Numbered from the stretch's first letter, positions 50,046 through 58,990 are shown. The stretch is 64,000 nt of DNA from Streptomyces sp. DSM 110735 (GCF_016482685.1 NZ_JACYHF010000011.1:124001-188000); one strand, 5' to 3'. Translations and numbers: made by a program. Notes: generated from the sequence alone by a model not told the origin.

Positions 50046-51236
50046 TCACCGGAAGGCATCGAGCCCGGTGAGCGCCTTGCCCAGCACGAGCTGGTGCATT
50101 TCGACGGTGCCCTCGTAGGTGAGCACCGACTCCAGATTGGTCGCGTGCCGCATCACGGGATATTCGAGGGAGATCCCGTTGGCACCGAGGATCGTCCGCG
50201 CCGTACGGCAGATCTCGATGGCCTCGCGGACGTTGTTGAGCTTGCCGAAGCTGACCTGCTCGGGACGCAGGCGGCCGGCGTCCATGCGCCGCCCCAGATG
50301 GTGGGCGAGCAGAATCCCCTTGTGCAGTTCCACCGCCATGTCGGCGAGCTTGGCCTGGGTGAGCTGGAAGCCGCCGATGGGACGCCCGAACTGTTCCCGC
50401 GTCCGCGCGTAGTCCAGCGCCGCCTCGAAGCTGCTGCGGGCGGCGCCCATCGCACCCCAGACGATGCCGTACCGGGCGTGCGAGAGACAGCCGAGCGGTC
50501 CGCGCAGCCCGGTGACCTCCGGCAGCACCGCGTCCGCGGGCAGCCGTACGTCGTCGAGGACGAGTTCGCTGGTCACCGACGCGCGCAGGGACCACTTGTG
50601 CTTGATCTCGGGCGCCGAGAAACCGGGGCGGTCGGTGGGGACGACGAAGCCTCGGACGCCGTCCTCGGTACGCGCCCAGACGATCGCGACCCCGGCGACC
50701 GAGCCGTTGGTGATCCACATCTTGCGCCCGCTGAGCACCCAGTCCTCGCCGTCCCGCTTGGCGAAGGTCCGCATCCCGGCGGGGTCGGAGCCGTGGTCGG
50801 GTTCGGTGAGCCCGAAGCAGCCGATCACCTCGCCGGACGCCATGCGGGGCAGCCACTCGGTCTTCTGCTCCTCGCTGCCGTAGCGGTGGATCGCGTACAT
50901 GGCGAGCGAGCCCTGCACCGAGACCAGCGAGCGGATGCCCGAGTCGGCTGCCTCCAGCTCCAGACAGGCGAGCCCGTACTGCACCGCCGACGCGCCCGCG
51001 CAGCCGTACCCGGTGAGCGACATGCCGAGCGCGCCGATCGAGCCCAGCTCCCGGGCCAGCTCGCGGATGACGGGCAGTTCGCCCTTCTCGTACCACTCGG
51101 CGACGTACGGCAGCACCCGGTCCGCAGCCCAGCCGCGCACGGTGTCCCGGACGGCCAGGTCCTCCGGTTCGAGGAGGTCGTCGACGCCGAGCGGGTCGGC
51201 GGGGTCGAACGGGGGCAGCTTCGCGGACGCGGACAT
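50046..51236 (-). CDS. Acyl-CoA dehydrogenase, glutaryl-CoA dehydrogenase-like
   Basis: 396 residues from ATG 51236 (GGAGGG upstream). Shows CFGLTEPDHGSDPAGMRT (flavin/acyl site), KMWITNGSVAGVAIVWART and the C-terminal catalytic glutamate region LESVLTYEGTVEMHQLVLGK (catalytic E in YEGT), the last typical of glutaryl-CoA dehydrogenases. It would oxidise a glutaryl-CoA-like or branched acyl-CoA, with ETF as acceptor. A 19-bp palindrome (51268-51286) lies 32 bp upstream, the same as those before the first acyl-CoA dehydrogenase and the aldehyde dehydrogenase operon 46 kb away. Confidence 0.94.
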   Translation of the reverse strand: MSASAKLPPFDPADPLGVDDLLEPEDLAVRDTVRGWAADRVLPYVAEWYEKGELPVIRELARELGSIGALGMSLTGYGCAGASAVQYGLACLELEAADSGIRSLVSVQGSLAMYAIHRYGSEEQKTEWLPRMASGEVIGCFGLTEPDHGSDPAGMRTFAKRDGEDWVLSGRKMWITNGSVAGVAIVWARTEDGVRGFVVPTDRPGFSAPEIKHKWSLRASVTSELVLDDVRLPADAVLPEVTGLRGPLGCLSHARYGIVWGAMGAARSSFEAALDYARTREQFGRPIGGFQLTQAKLADMAVELHKGILLAHHLGRRMDAGRLRPEQVSFGKLNNVREAIEICRTARTILGANGISLEYPVMRHATNLESVLTYEGTVEMHQLVLGKALTGLDAFR

Positions 51237-51267
51237 GGAACACCCTCCGGCACAGTGGGCACACGGA

Positions 51268-51286
51268 AAACTAGCGGCGCTAGTCT
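51268..51286. promoter_or_regulatory. Palindromic operator, site 3
   Basis: AAACTAGCGGCGCTAGTCT; arms AAACTAGC and GCTAGTCT, spacer GGC. Same arms and spacing as 535-553 and 5660-5678. It is 32 bp before the second acyl-CoA dehydrogenase start, near its promoter core. Confidence 0.8.
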
Positions 51287-51310
51287 GAATGCTCCGGCCG
51301 ACGTTACGAC

Positions 51311-51340
51311 GCGGGCCGCCCGGCGTCCAGGGCGGCCCGC
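51311..51340. terminator. Hairpin after the MFS exporter gene
   Basis: GCGGGCCGCCC (51311-51321) and GGGCGGCCCGC (51330-51340), 11-bp perfect stem, 8-nt loop, just past the MFS stop. It separates that gene from the acyl-CoA dehydrogenase promoter. Confidence 0.8.
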
Positions 51341-51346
51341 GCGAGG

Positions 51347-53077
51347 TCAGGCGATCGCCCTCGGCTTGCCCGGTTCGCGGGGCGGGGGCAGCTCGGTCAC
51401 GGTGGACGCGGCGGGCTCGGCGGCACGGGACACCAGTGGTTCCGACAGGGCGGCACCGACGGGTTCGGGCAGCTCCGTCACCCCGATCCGGTCCGCGACG
51501 GGCCCGTCCGCCCCGTCCACCACACCGTTCTCCGGCGCGCAGTTCATCGTCCGGGGCAGCCGCAGCGCCATCACCGCGCCGAGGAGCAGCAGACCCGCGC
51601 TGACCAGCAGCGTCACATGCAGTCCGTGCACGAAGGAGTCGCGTGCCGCCTGGCGCAGCGCCTCCCCGGCGGAGCCGCCGAGCCGTCCGGCGATCTCGTA
51701 CGCCTCGCCCAGCGAGTGTCCGGCCGCCGCCCGGTCGGCGGCGGGGACGCCGGGCACCGAGGTGAGGGCGGGGGCGTAGGCGCGGTTCATGACGCTGCCG
51801 AGCAGGGCGATGCCGATGCCCGCGCCGAGCTGGTAGGAGGTCTCGCCGATCGCGGCGGCGCCGCCCGCGCGGTCGGCGGGAGCCTCGCTGAGCATCGACT
51901 CGTACGCCCCGAAGAGCGTCGTCTCCAGACCGAAGCCGAGCAGCACGAAGCCGGAGAGCAGCAGCGGGGTGTTGTCCTCGCCGCCCATCGCCGTCAGCAG
52001 GACGACGGCGGCGGCGGTGAGGCAGAAACCGGAGACGACCATCCGGCGCGGACCGAGCCCGCGCAGCATCCGCGCCCCGGCGAGCCCGGCAGCCATCGCG
52101 GCGGCGGTCAGGGGCAGCAGCCGCAGACCGGTGGCCAGCGGGGACAGCCCGAGGACCAGTTGCAGATACTGCGCCGCGATCAGCTCCAGGCCGACGAGCG
52201 CGAGCATCGCCAGGACGATGCAGCCCACGGAGGTGCTGAACGCGGGACGCCGGAACATCCGCAGGTCGACCAGGGGATGCGTGCGGCGGCCCTGGCGGCG
52301 GACGAAGAGGACCAGCAGCACCGCGCCGACGAGCAGCGGCACCAGGGTGAGGACGCTCAGGGGCGCGTCGCCGCCGCCGAGCCGCTTCACGCCGAGGACG
52401 ACGCCGAAGAGTCCGGCCGCCGCCATCAGCGCGCCGAGCACGTCCCAGGGTCCGTCGCGCTCGCCGCGCGACTCGGGCAGCAGCATCCGGCCGATGGGCA
52501 GGCTCACCAGCATCAGCGGGATGTTGACCAGGAAGACCGAGCCCCACCAGAAGTGTTCGAGCAGGAACCCGCCGAGCAGCGGTCCGACGGCCGCGCCGAC
52601 GGCGGCGACCGCGCTCCAGATGCCGATGGCGAGCGCGCGCTCGCGCCGGTCGGGGAAGACCTGGCGCAGGATCGACAGCGTGGCGGGCATGATCATGGCA
52701 CCGCCGACGCCGAGCAGCGCGCGGGCGAAGATCAGGGTGTCGGCGCTGTGGGACAGCGCGGCGACGGCCGAGGCGACGCCGAAGAGGGCGTAGCCGAGCA
52801 GCAGGACGCGTCTGCGTCCGACGCGGTCGCCCAGCGTGCCGAAGAGGATCAGCAGCGAGGCGCAGACCAGCGGATAGACGTCGACGATCCAGAGCAGTTG
52901 TTCGGCACCGGGCCGAAGGTCCTCGGTGACGGCGGGTACCGCCACGTGCAGCACGGTGGCGTCGAGAGCGACGAGCAGCAGGCTGACACAGAGGACGACG
53001 AGGACGACCCAGCGGTTGGCACCGGTCCCGGTCGTCCGACGGCACGGCCCGATTTCGGCCGTGGTCGTCCCGGACAT
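51347..53077 (-). CDS. MFS multidrug exporter, DHA2 family (14 helices)
   Basis: 576 residues from ATG 53077 (GGGAGG upstream). Motif LDATVLHVAVPAVTEDLRPG (motif D1-type), GTLGDRVGRRRVLLLGYALF (motif A), ARALLGVGGAMIMPATLSIL (motif C region) and about 14 membrane helices identify a drug/H+ antiporter of the EmrB/QacA type. A long hydrophilic C-terminal tail of about 80 residues follows the last helix (LLVSAGLLLLGAVMALRL). The substrate is unknown. A perfect hairpin CGACGGGG/CCCCGTCG at 53115-53139 lies 38 bp upstream and could be a 5' UTR or operator element. No TetR regulator is adjacent. Confidence 0.92.
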   Translation of the reverse strand: MSGTTTAEIGPCRRTTGTGANRWVVLVVLCVSLLLVALDATVLHVAVPAVTEDLRPGAEQLLWIVDVYPLVCASLLILFGTLGDRVGRRRVLLLGYALFGVASAVAALSHSADTLIFARALLGVGGAMIMPATLSILRQVFPDRRERALAIGIWSAVAAVGAAVGPLLGGFLLEHFWWGSVFLVNIPLMLVSLPIGRMLLPESRGERDGPWDVLGALMAAAGLFGVVLGVKRLGGGDAPLSVLTLVPLLVGAVLLVLFVRRQGRRTHPLVDLRMFRRPAFSTSVGCIVLAMLALVGLELIAAQYLQLVLGLSPLATGLRLLPLTAAAMAAGLAGARMLRGLGPRRMVVSGFCLTAAAVVLLTAMGGEDNTPLLLSGFVLLGFGLETTLFGAYESMLSEAPADRAGGAAAIGETSYQLGAGIGIALLGSVMNRAYAPALTSVPGVPAADRAAAGHSLGEAYEIAGRLGGSAGEALRQAARDSFVHGLHVTLLVSAGLLLLGAVMALRLPRTMNCAPENGVVDGADGPVADRIGVTELPEPVGAALSEPLVSRAAEPAASTVTELPPPREPGKPRAIA

Positions 53078-53385
53078 GTACTACCTCCCAGATGATCCCT
53101 CGTGCGCGGCGGACCGACGGGGTCGGGGATTCCCCGTCGTACGGCCGGAGAAGAGCGGTTCGCTCCGGCCCGCGCCTTTCCCACGCGGGTGGCTCGTCAG
53201 CGTACGCGAGTTCGGCCCGGCCCCACGTGGTGGACCTCTCACCTGCTCGGGCGAACCCGTGTGGTGTACGCCACTCGCCTCCTCGCGCGCGCGTGTGCGT
53301 ACGAGGGGACGGCGCGGGGGCGGTGGAGGCGCCCGGACCGTCCGGGCGGCCGGGGTGGTGTGCGGGCCGGTCGATAATCGAGCCC
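53078..53385. promoter_or_regulatory. Divergent region between the MFS exporter and mannosyltransferase-like genes
   Basis: 308 bp without a gene. CGACGGGG (53115-53122) with CCCCGTCG (53132-53139) is a hairpin in front of the MFS gene; a near-palindrome GTGGTGTACGCCAC lies at about 53259-53272. GATAAT (53373-53378) is a -10-like box 7 bp before the GTG start at 53386. Confidence 0.45.
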
Positions 53386-54648
53386 GTGACCGAACTCGTG
53401 ACGCGCCCGGCGCCGCCGCGCGCCCCGCTCCCGCGCCGGGCGGTCCCGGCCCTGCTCGGCTACGCGGCGATCCGCGTGCTGGGCCTGGCCGTGCTGGCCA
53501 TCTGGAGCGCGGCGCGCGACAAGGACGCGTACACGCTGCTCACCGCCCGCTGGGACTCCCTCTGGTACGCCCGGGTCGCCGCCTCGGGTTACGGCTACGA
53601 GGTGCGGCTGCCGAACGGCGACGTCCACTCCGACCTGGCGTTCTTCCCGCTGCTGCCCTGGCTGGAGCGACTGGGGCACGCGGTGGCTCCGCTGTCGTAC
53701 GCGGACGCGGGTTTCGTGGTCGCGCTGCTGGCCTCGCTGGCGGCGGCGGGCGGGATCTTCGCGGTGGCCGACCGGCTGTACGGCGCGCGGGCGGGGGTCT
53801 GCGCGGTGCTGCTGTGGGCGGTGCTGCCGGTGGGGATCGTGCAGTCGATGGCGTACAGCGAGTCGCTGTTCACGGCGCTGGCCGCCTGGTCGCTGTACGC
53901 GGTGCTGACCGGGCGCTGGGTGACGGCGGGGCTGCTCGCGGCGCTGGCGGGGCTGACCCGGCCGGTGGGCATGGCGGTGGTCGCGGCGGTGTGGGTGGCG
54001 GGCGTGGCTTCTTATATGGCCGGGCGGACGTCGCCGGGCGCCACTTCACCGGTTACCTCTTTCGAGGGAACCCGGAGCGCGGATGATGTGCGGGGCGCGC
54101 ATGAGGACGTACGCGCCCCCCTTCTCTCCCCCGCGCCGGGTGCGGAGACCCCCGCGCGCCGTCTGCTCGGTCTGGCGCTCGCTCCCCTCGGCGCCGCCGG
54201 TTACGTCCTCTGGGTGGGTCTGCGCACCGGGGACGGACCGTTCGGCTATCTCCGCGTGCAGGCCGGATGGCGCAACGGCTTCGACGGGGGCTACGCCTTC
54301 GCCCGCTTCGTGGCGGGCATGTTCACGTCCTTCCCGTCGGCCCTCGGGGGCGCGGTCCTGGTCGTCGGTGTCGTCCTGCTGATCCGGCTGTACCTGACCG
54401 GCGTGCGCCAGCGGCAGCCGCTTCCGGTGCTGGTCTACACGGGCGTGGTGCTGGCGCTCGCGCTGTGCGCGTCGAGCTACTTCGGCTCCAAGCCCCGGCT
54501 GCTGATGCCCGCCTTCCCGGTGCTCTTCCCGCTGGCCAGGGCGCTCGCGGCGGCGCGTCCGGCGCGGGCTGCCGCGCTCGTGGCGGTGGTCGCGACAGCA
54601 GCCGCGGTCTACGGCGCCCTCTGGCTGAACGGCTCCGGACCCCCCTGA
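53386..54648 (+). CDS. PIG-V-like membrane mannosyltransferase
   Basis: 420 residues from GTG 53386, which lacks a Shine-Dalgarno and sits 7 bp after GATAAT, so the transcript may be leaderless. About ten membrane helices; the first loop has ARWDSLWYARVAASGYG (W-D-x-x-x-Y motif of GPI18/PIG-V mannosyltransferases) and LAFFPLLPWLERL. It would move mannose from polyprenyl-phosphate mannose on the outer face. The region before the C-terminal helices (SPVTSFEGTRSADDVRGAHE) is a long hydrophilic insert. Confidence 0.85.
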   Translation: MTELVTRPAPPRAPLPRRAVPALLGYAAIRVLGLAVLAIWSAARDKDAYTLLTARWDSLWYARVAASGYGYEVRLPNGDVHSDLAFFPLLPWLERLGHAVAPLSYADAGFVVALLASLAAAGGIFAVADRLYGARAGVCAVLLWAVLPVGIVQSMAYSESLFTALAAWSLYAVLTGRWVTAGLLAALAGLTRPVGMAVVAAVWVAGVASYMAGRTSPGATSPVTSFEGTRSADDVRGAHEDVRAPLLSPAPGAETPARRLLGLALAPLGAAGYVLWVGLRTGDGPFGYLRVQAGWRNGFDGGYAFARFVAGMFTSFPSALGGAVLVVGVVLLIRLYLTGVRQRQPLPVLVYTGVVLALALCASSYFGSKPRLLMPAFPVLFPLARALAAARPARAAALVAVVATAAAVYGALWLNGSGPP

Positions 54649-54924
54649 CCCGCACCGCGAGGACCCCGCCGGGCGACCATGATCGACTCCGGCGGGTCCG
54701 GTGAGCGTCTCCTGAATTCGCCGCGATGCCCGGGTTAACGAATTCATAAGCGACCAAAAACCGCCCCCTTCGGCATGACCAAAACAATTCCGGGAACCGC
54801 CCGGGCGCCATTGCCGAATCGCGGGAATTGGGGATCTCTCCTGAGAGGTTTCCCACATCACATCGTCATCACAAAGCCTCTGTATCGACCGGGAACACCG
54901 CTCACTCGCTGTAACGTCGATTGG
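54649..54924. promoter_or_regulatory. Terminator plus PAP2 promoter region
   Basis: 276 bp without a gene. GGACCCCGCCGG (54661-54672) pairs with CCGGCGGGTCC (54689-54699) with one bulged C, a terminator for the upstream gene. TAACGT (54912-54917) is a -10-like box 7 bp before GTG 54925. The middle is AT-richer than the surroundings. Confidence 0.55.
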
Positions 54925-55941
54925 GTGCGTACCGAACGAAACCTCACCCGGCGTCTGGACCGGGTGTTCGCCAGGCTGGACCGTGAGCCGGAACGGCCGG
55001 CCCACATCGACGTGCCGCGGATGTCCCGGCACCGGGTCGTGCTGTTCTCCTCGACCCTGGCCTTCTACCTGGCGATCGTGTGGGCCGTCATCACCACGTC
55101 CTGGCTGGTGCGGCTGGACTGGCGGGTCATGTTCTTCCGCCCGTACCAGCAGTGGCCGGAGATCCACGCGTTCCTCGACTACTACGTGGTCCTGGGCCAG
55201 CGCGGTCCGACCGCCGTCATGGTCGCGGCGTGGCTCGGCTGGCGCTCCTGGCGGCAGCACACGCTGCGGCCGCTGCTGACGCTGGCGGCCTCGCTGCTGC
55301 TGCTGAACATCACGGTGGGCGCCGCCAAGCTCGGCATGGGCCGACTGGGACCGCACTACGCCACCGTGATCGGCTCGAACGAGATGGGTCTGGGCGGAGA
55401 CATATTTCCCTCGGGTCACACCGCCAACGCGGTCGTGACCTGGGGCATCCTGGCGTATCTGGCCTCGACCCCGAGGGCGCGCCGCTGGCTGTCCGCGCTC
55501 TCGGCCGTCACCTCGCTCGGCGTCGGTCTGACCACCGTCTACCTCGGTACGCACTGGCTGAGCGACGTGCTCCTCGGCTGGGCCGCCGGTCTGCTGATCC
55601 TGCTCGCGCTGCCCTGGTTCGAGCCGCTGATCTCCCGGACCGAGGACGCCCTGTTCGCCCTGCGCGACCGGCTGCGGGACCGGCGCGGGCGTACGGCGGC
55701 GGTTCCGGCGACCCCGGTCGCCCCGGTGCCGCTGCGCCCGCAGACCGCGCAGTCCGAGGCGCACCCGGTGGCGTGCGAGCCGGTGGCCACCGCGCGCGGC
55801 GGGCGTGCCCCGATCCATCTGGCTCCCGGTCCGCACACGGCCCGCTCGGAGCGCACCCCGGTCACCCCGGCCGGCAGCCGTCGTCCGGCGCACGCCGACC
55901 GGCTGCCGCGCGGCGCCTCCTCCCAGCCGGCCCGCCCCTGA
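54925..55941 (+). CDS. PAP2 family membrane phosphatase
   Basis: 338 residues. GTG 54925 is chosen because coding quality starts there and a -10-like box fits a leaderless transcript; an upstream in-frame ATG (54775) adds low-quality residues. Multiple helices carry the three PAP2 motifs: KLGMGRLGP, PSGHTAN and THWLSDVLLGW. PAP2 enzymes remove phosphate from lipid phosphates such as undecaprenyl pyrophosphate or phosphatidic acid. A Pro/Ala/Arg-rich cytoplasmic tail of about 90 residues follows the last helix. Confidence 0.92.
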   Translation: MRTERNLTRRLDRVFARLDREPERPAHIDVPRMSRHRVVLFSSTLAFYLAIVWAVITTSWLVRLDWRVMFFRPYQQWPEIHAFLDYYVVLGQRGPTAVMVAAWLGWRSWRQHTLRPLLTLAASLLLLNITVGAAKLGMGRLGPHYATVIGSNEMGLGGDIFPSGHTANAVVTWGILAYLASTPRARRWLSALSAVTSLGVGLTTVYLGTHWLSDVLLGWAAGLLILLALPWFEPLISRTEDALFALRDRLRDRRGRTAAVPATPVAPVPLRPQTAQSEAHPVACEPVATARGGRAPIHLAPGPHTARSERTPVTPAGSRRPAHADRLPRGASSQPARP

Positions 55942-55945
55942 CGGC

Positions 55946-55999
55946 CGGGCGGCCCGGCGGCGGGCGGGTACGCACACGAACCCGCCGCCGGGCCGCCCG
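55946..55999. terminator. Perfect 19-bp hairpin between convergent PAP2 and I78 genes
   Basis: CGGGCGGCCCGGCGGCGGG (55946-55964) and its complement at 55981-55999, loop 16 nt. Bidirectional terminator. Confidence 0.88.
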
Positions 56000-56019
56000 A
56001 GGTCAGCGTCCGGGTCCGG

Positions 56020-56235
56020 TCAGCCCTTCCAGGCCCGCCGGACCCGGCCGTCGTCCACCTCGAAGTTGATCCGGCCCACGCGGTACTCCATGGTGACGAC
56101 CGTGCCCGGCGGCAGGGACCGTACGGTGCTCCAGCCCCGGTCCCGGGCCAGGCGCTCGGCGCTGTCGGCGTCGAGGCCGACGTAGGTGTCCGGACTGTCC
56201 TTCGGCTCCGGCGGCGGAGCGGGAATCTGTGCCAT
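56020..56235 (-). CDS. I78 family peptidase inhibitor
   Basis: 71 residues from ATG 56235. LDADSAERLARDRGWSTVRS, PGTVVTMEYRVGRINFEVDD and the terminal RRAWKG match the I78 family (elastase-inhibitor AFUEI type): a glycine-tryptophan block, then TMEYR, then a basic end. There is no signal peptide, so it may act on intracellular or leaked proteases, or be exported by another route. Faces the PAP2 gene across a hairpin. Confidence 0.85.
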   Translation of the reverse strand: MAQIPAPPPEPKDSPDTYVGLDADSAERLARDRGWSTVRSLPPGTVVTMEYRVGRINFEVDDGRVRRAWKG

Positions 56236-56629
56236 GCGGCCACGCTAGGCGGCCGCGGGCGGTGACGGAACCCCGGCCCGGCGGAGGTCATGCGCTGCGC
56301 ACGGTCACACTTCTGTCACAGCTTCCCGGCACCCGTTACCGCCGAACTCCGTCACACGTATGGGCGTTACCGTTCACCTCGTCGGGGCAATCGAACAGAA
56401 TTTCCTCAGGGCGGGATCGTGCCGCCCAATTTCTCCCGCCGAACGTTTCCGGCCGGATTCCGTCGCACAGGTTCGAAAGTTGTTTTGACGGGGAATCCGG
56501 TGACCCCGCGGAGAACCTGACGGCTCATAGGAAATTCACGGATTCACCACACCCCTGCCGCACGCGGACAGCCGCCGCCCCTCGGGGGGACGGCGGCTGT
56601 CGCTGCCGGGGGTCTTCGCCCGTCCGCGC
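56236..56629. other. Intergenic region before the I78 gene, with Rpf terminator
   Basis: 394 bp without a gene. Near the Rpf stop, ACAGCCGCCG (56568-56577) pairs with CGGCGGCTGT (56591-56600), with added C-G pairs inside, as a terminator for the Rpf gene. The stretch 56330-56470 is AT-richer and holds the I78 promoter by default. Confidence 0.55.
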
Positions 56630-57301
56630 TCAGAGCGCCAGACGCTGGCCCGGCACGATCAGGTCCGGGTCGGAGCCGATGACCTTCCGGTTGTCGGCGA
56701 AGACCTGACGCCAGGTCGTGCCGTGCCGGGCGGCGATCGTGCTCAGCGTGTCGCCCGCACGGACGGTGTAGGCACCGCGGGTGGCGCTGCGACCGGTGTG
56801 CTCCACCGGGCGCTCGGGCGCCTTCGCGGGCTTGTGCGGCTGGGCGGGGGCCCGCTTCACCGTCGCGCCGCTCTTCGTGTCCGCGTTCGGGGACGCTGCC
56901 CGCGGTGCCCCGCCGGAAGCCCCGGCACGGCCCGAGCAGACGGGCCAGGCTCCCCAGCCCTGGGCGCTCTGCACCTTGGTGGCAACCGCGATCTGCGCGC
57001 TCCTGGAAGCCTGGTCGGCCGTCGGCGCGTAGGCGGTGCCGCCGTAGGCCCGCCAGGTGCTCGCCGAGAACTGGAGTCCGCCGTAGTAGCCGTTGCCGGT
57101 GTTGATGTGCCAGTTGCCACCGCTCTCGCACTGGGCGATGCGGTCCCACACCCCGTTGTCCGCCGCGTCCGCGCTGCCCGTCGCGGCCAGCAGCCCCAGC
57201 GGGGCCAGGAGCGCCGCTCCGGCGAGGACGGCCGTCGTACGGCCCTTGCGGGCGCCCTCACGACGGGCGGCGGGACGGTTGGTATCGGCACACTCGGTCA
57301 T
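56630..57301 (-). CDS. Resuscitation-promoting factor with LysM domain
   Basis: 223 residues from ATG 57301 (GGAGAGGG upstream). Signal peptide with TTAVLAGAALLAPLGLLAAT, mature start about ADN. The Rpf domain (GVWDRIAQCESGGNWHINTG, then YYGGLQFSASTWRAYGG) has the catalytic glutamate in CESGGNW; it cleaves peptidoglycan glycan strands. A Pro/Ala linker leads to a C-terminal LysM domain (YTVRAGDTLSTIAARHGTTW...LIVPGQRL). Secreted muralytic enzyme used in germination and growth. The 5' region is about 350 bp long. Confidence 0.95.
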   Translation of the reverse strand: MTECADTNRPAARREGARKGRTTAVLAGAALLAPLGLLAATGSADAADNGVWDRIAQCESGGNWHINTGNGYYGGLQFSASTWRAYGGTAYAPTADQASRSAQIAVATKVQSAQGWGAWPVCSGRAGASGGAPRAASPNADTKSGATVKRAPAQPHKPAKAPERPVEHTGRSATRGAYTVRAGDTLSTIAARHGTTWRQVFADNRKVIGSDPDLIVPGQRLAL

Positions 57302-57839
57302 GCATTTCCCTCTCCACGTACCCGGGCTCCCCCAGGGCGGGGCGCGCCTCACCGCACAGGACCGCGGTTCCTCGCGCCCGGCCCCGTCCGCCACGACCGA
57401 TGCGATCGTGTCCGACCACGGACGGCCGGCGGACTTGCCCGAGCGGTGCTCGTTGCACACGGCGGAGGAATCTAGGGAGGACAGCTCGCGGATTTCAACC
57501 AACACCCCTTCTTTCCAGGCCAGTTGGTTGTTACCGCCGGTATCGGCGATTTCCGGCCACCCACTAGATGCCGCTATGTAGCGACATAACGGATGGTCAC
57601 CTTTGGGCACTGTGACCCAGTTCACTCGTTCAAGTCCCTTGACTGTGCGCGAAATTGACGCTGAGTGGCCGATTCCGCACCAAACGTGACGGCGTCGGCG
57701 GGATGGTTCGATTCCGTTCGCCTGAAGGCGTGACTCCCACCACAGGACGCCCGTTGTCTTCTTCATGAGCCCGCGACGCCGGGCTCAGCGACCGGGAGCG
57801 ACCCGGCCGGCCCCAGCACAGCATCCCGAGGGAGTCACC
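57302..57839. promoter_or_regulatory. Long divergent region upstream of the Rpf gene
   Basis: About 540 bp with no gene I trust. CAACCAAC (57496-57503) and GTTGGTTG (57523-57530) form an 8-bp inverted repeat, and TGCCGCTA/TAGCGACA (57570-57587) is a near-palindrome. No c-di-AMP (ydaO) riboswitch motif was found, though many Streptomyces rpf genes have one. Confidence 0.5.
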
Positions 57840-58637
57840 GTGCCGCCCATGCTCGACGTCAGTGACGCCGTACGTGCCGAGATCGGCGACGAAGAAGCCG
57901 ACCGGCTGCTCGCCGGAGAGAACGCCCCGGGCAGTTACGACTGCACCTCCTGCCGCACGCCCGGCAACTCGGAGCTGGAGCGCACCAGCACCGTGCTGTT
58001 CGTCGGCGAGGAGACCGCCGTCCTGGCCTTCGCCCACGCGGGCTGTCTGCCCTCGCAGGTCGTGCAGGTCACCGAGGAGCAACTGCAGGGCGCCGTCCGC
58101 TCGATCGGGGACGGAGTGACCCCCGGCGCCGAGGCGCCCCAGACCGCCGCCCCGCCCGCGCCCGAGCCCGCCGTGCTCGGGGTGACCAGCGGACTCGTCC
58201 TGATCGAGGGCGAGTTGCACCCGGCGCTCGTCGTCGAACCGACCGCGCCGATCGTGCGCCCGGGCAGCACCGGACCCGGCGACGACTTCCTGCCGCTCCT
58301 CATCGAGCAGGGCTTCATGCCGGTCACCGAGCTGACGTCCGTGCCGCCGGTGCTGCACGGCTGGTCGGTGCTGCTCGCCGTGGGCCAGCTCCACGCGGTG
58401 CTCCAGCCGGGACCCAACAGCGGCCAGCAGGTGGCCTGGTGGCAGGCGCACCAGCCGCTCCAGGTCACCGACAGTTGGCGCGCCGCCGCCAACAAGCACC
58501 AGCAGGTACTGATGTTCGCGGCCCCCGTCGGCTCCATCGGCCGCCAGCCCCGCGAGGACCTGCTGCGCGACGCCCTGGACAAGTCGGCGGCCACCGGCAA
58601 GCTGGTCGCCGCCGCGCTGCCCCTCGCGGGGACCTGA
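57840..58637 (+). CDS. Conserved hypothetical protein with N-terminal Cys-x2-Cys
   Basis: 265 residues from GTG 57840 (GGGAG upstream). N-terminal MLDVSDAVRAEIGDEEADRL, then YDCTSCRTPG, a Cys-x2-Cys with a later Cys (GCLPSQVV), perhaps a small zinc site or redox pair. A Pro-rich linker follows, then a longer domain with WSVLLAVGQLHAVLQPGPNS and VAWWQAHQPLQVTDSWRAAA. No signal peptide or membrane helix. I do not recognise the family; similar proteins probably occur at this position in related species. Confidence 0.8.
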   Translation: MPPMLDVSDAVRAEIGDEEADRLLAGENAPGSYDCTSCRTPGNSELERTSTVLFVGEETAVLAFAHAGCLPSQVVQVTEEQLQGAVRSIGDGVTPGAEAPQTAAPPAPEPAVLGVTSGLVLIEGELHPALVVEPTAPIVRPGSTGPGDDFLPLLIEQGFMPVTELTSVPPVLHGWSVLLAVGQLHAVLQPGPNSGQQVAWWQAHQPLQVTDSWRAAANKHQQVLMFAAPVGSIGRQPREDLLRDALDKSAATGKLVAAALPLAGT

Positions 58638-58691
58638 CGGGTGTGATGGGCGGGGACGTCCGGGTACCGAGCCGCGCGCACCCCACCGGGG

Positions 58692-58990
58692 CCACGTGCG
58701 GGTCCACCCGATCCCGCACACCCCGCCCGAGCCGCGTACGGCCACCCGGGCCCGGCACCCCCCGCCCGGGCGACGCCCACCCCGCCCAGGCCACGTGCGG
58801 CCCGCCACCCGATCCCGCACGCCCCACCCAGCCCGCATACGGACCGCCCGGCCCCCGCACGCCCCACCCCGACCCCATGCGGGCCCACCGATCCGGCACC
58901 ACCCCACCCCCGGCCACGCACGCCCCACCCGGACCACGTGCGGGCCCACCCGATCCCGCGCGCCCCACCCAGCCCGCATACGGCCCCCCA
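58692..58990. repeat. Degenerate tandem repeats of about 50-55 bp
   Basis: At least three copies start CCACGTGCGGG/CC and contain CCACCCGATCCCGCA/G and CGCCCCACCCAGCCC: about 58692-58740, 58791-58845 and 58934-58990. A further weak copy lies near 58880. The whole 58640-59280 stretch is C-rich with no convincing gene. Confidence 0.7.

Noticed and set aside
57302..57660. c-di-AMP (ydaO) riboswitch before the Rpf gene
   Set aside because: I looked for it because it is common upstream of rpf genes, but the conserved GGGGTGAAT and CCGTCAGCTAACC blocks are not present on either strand.
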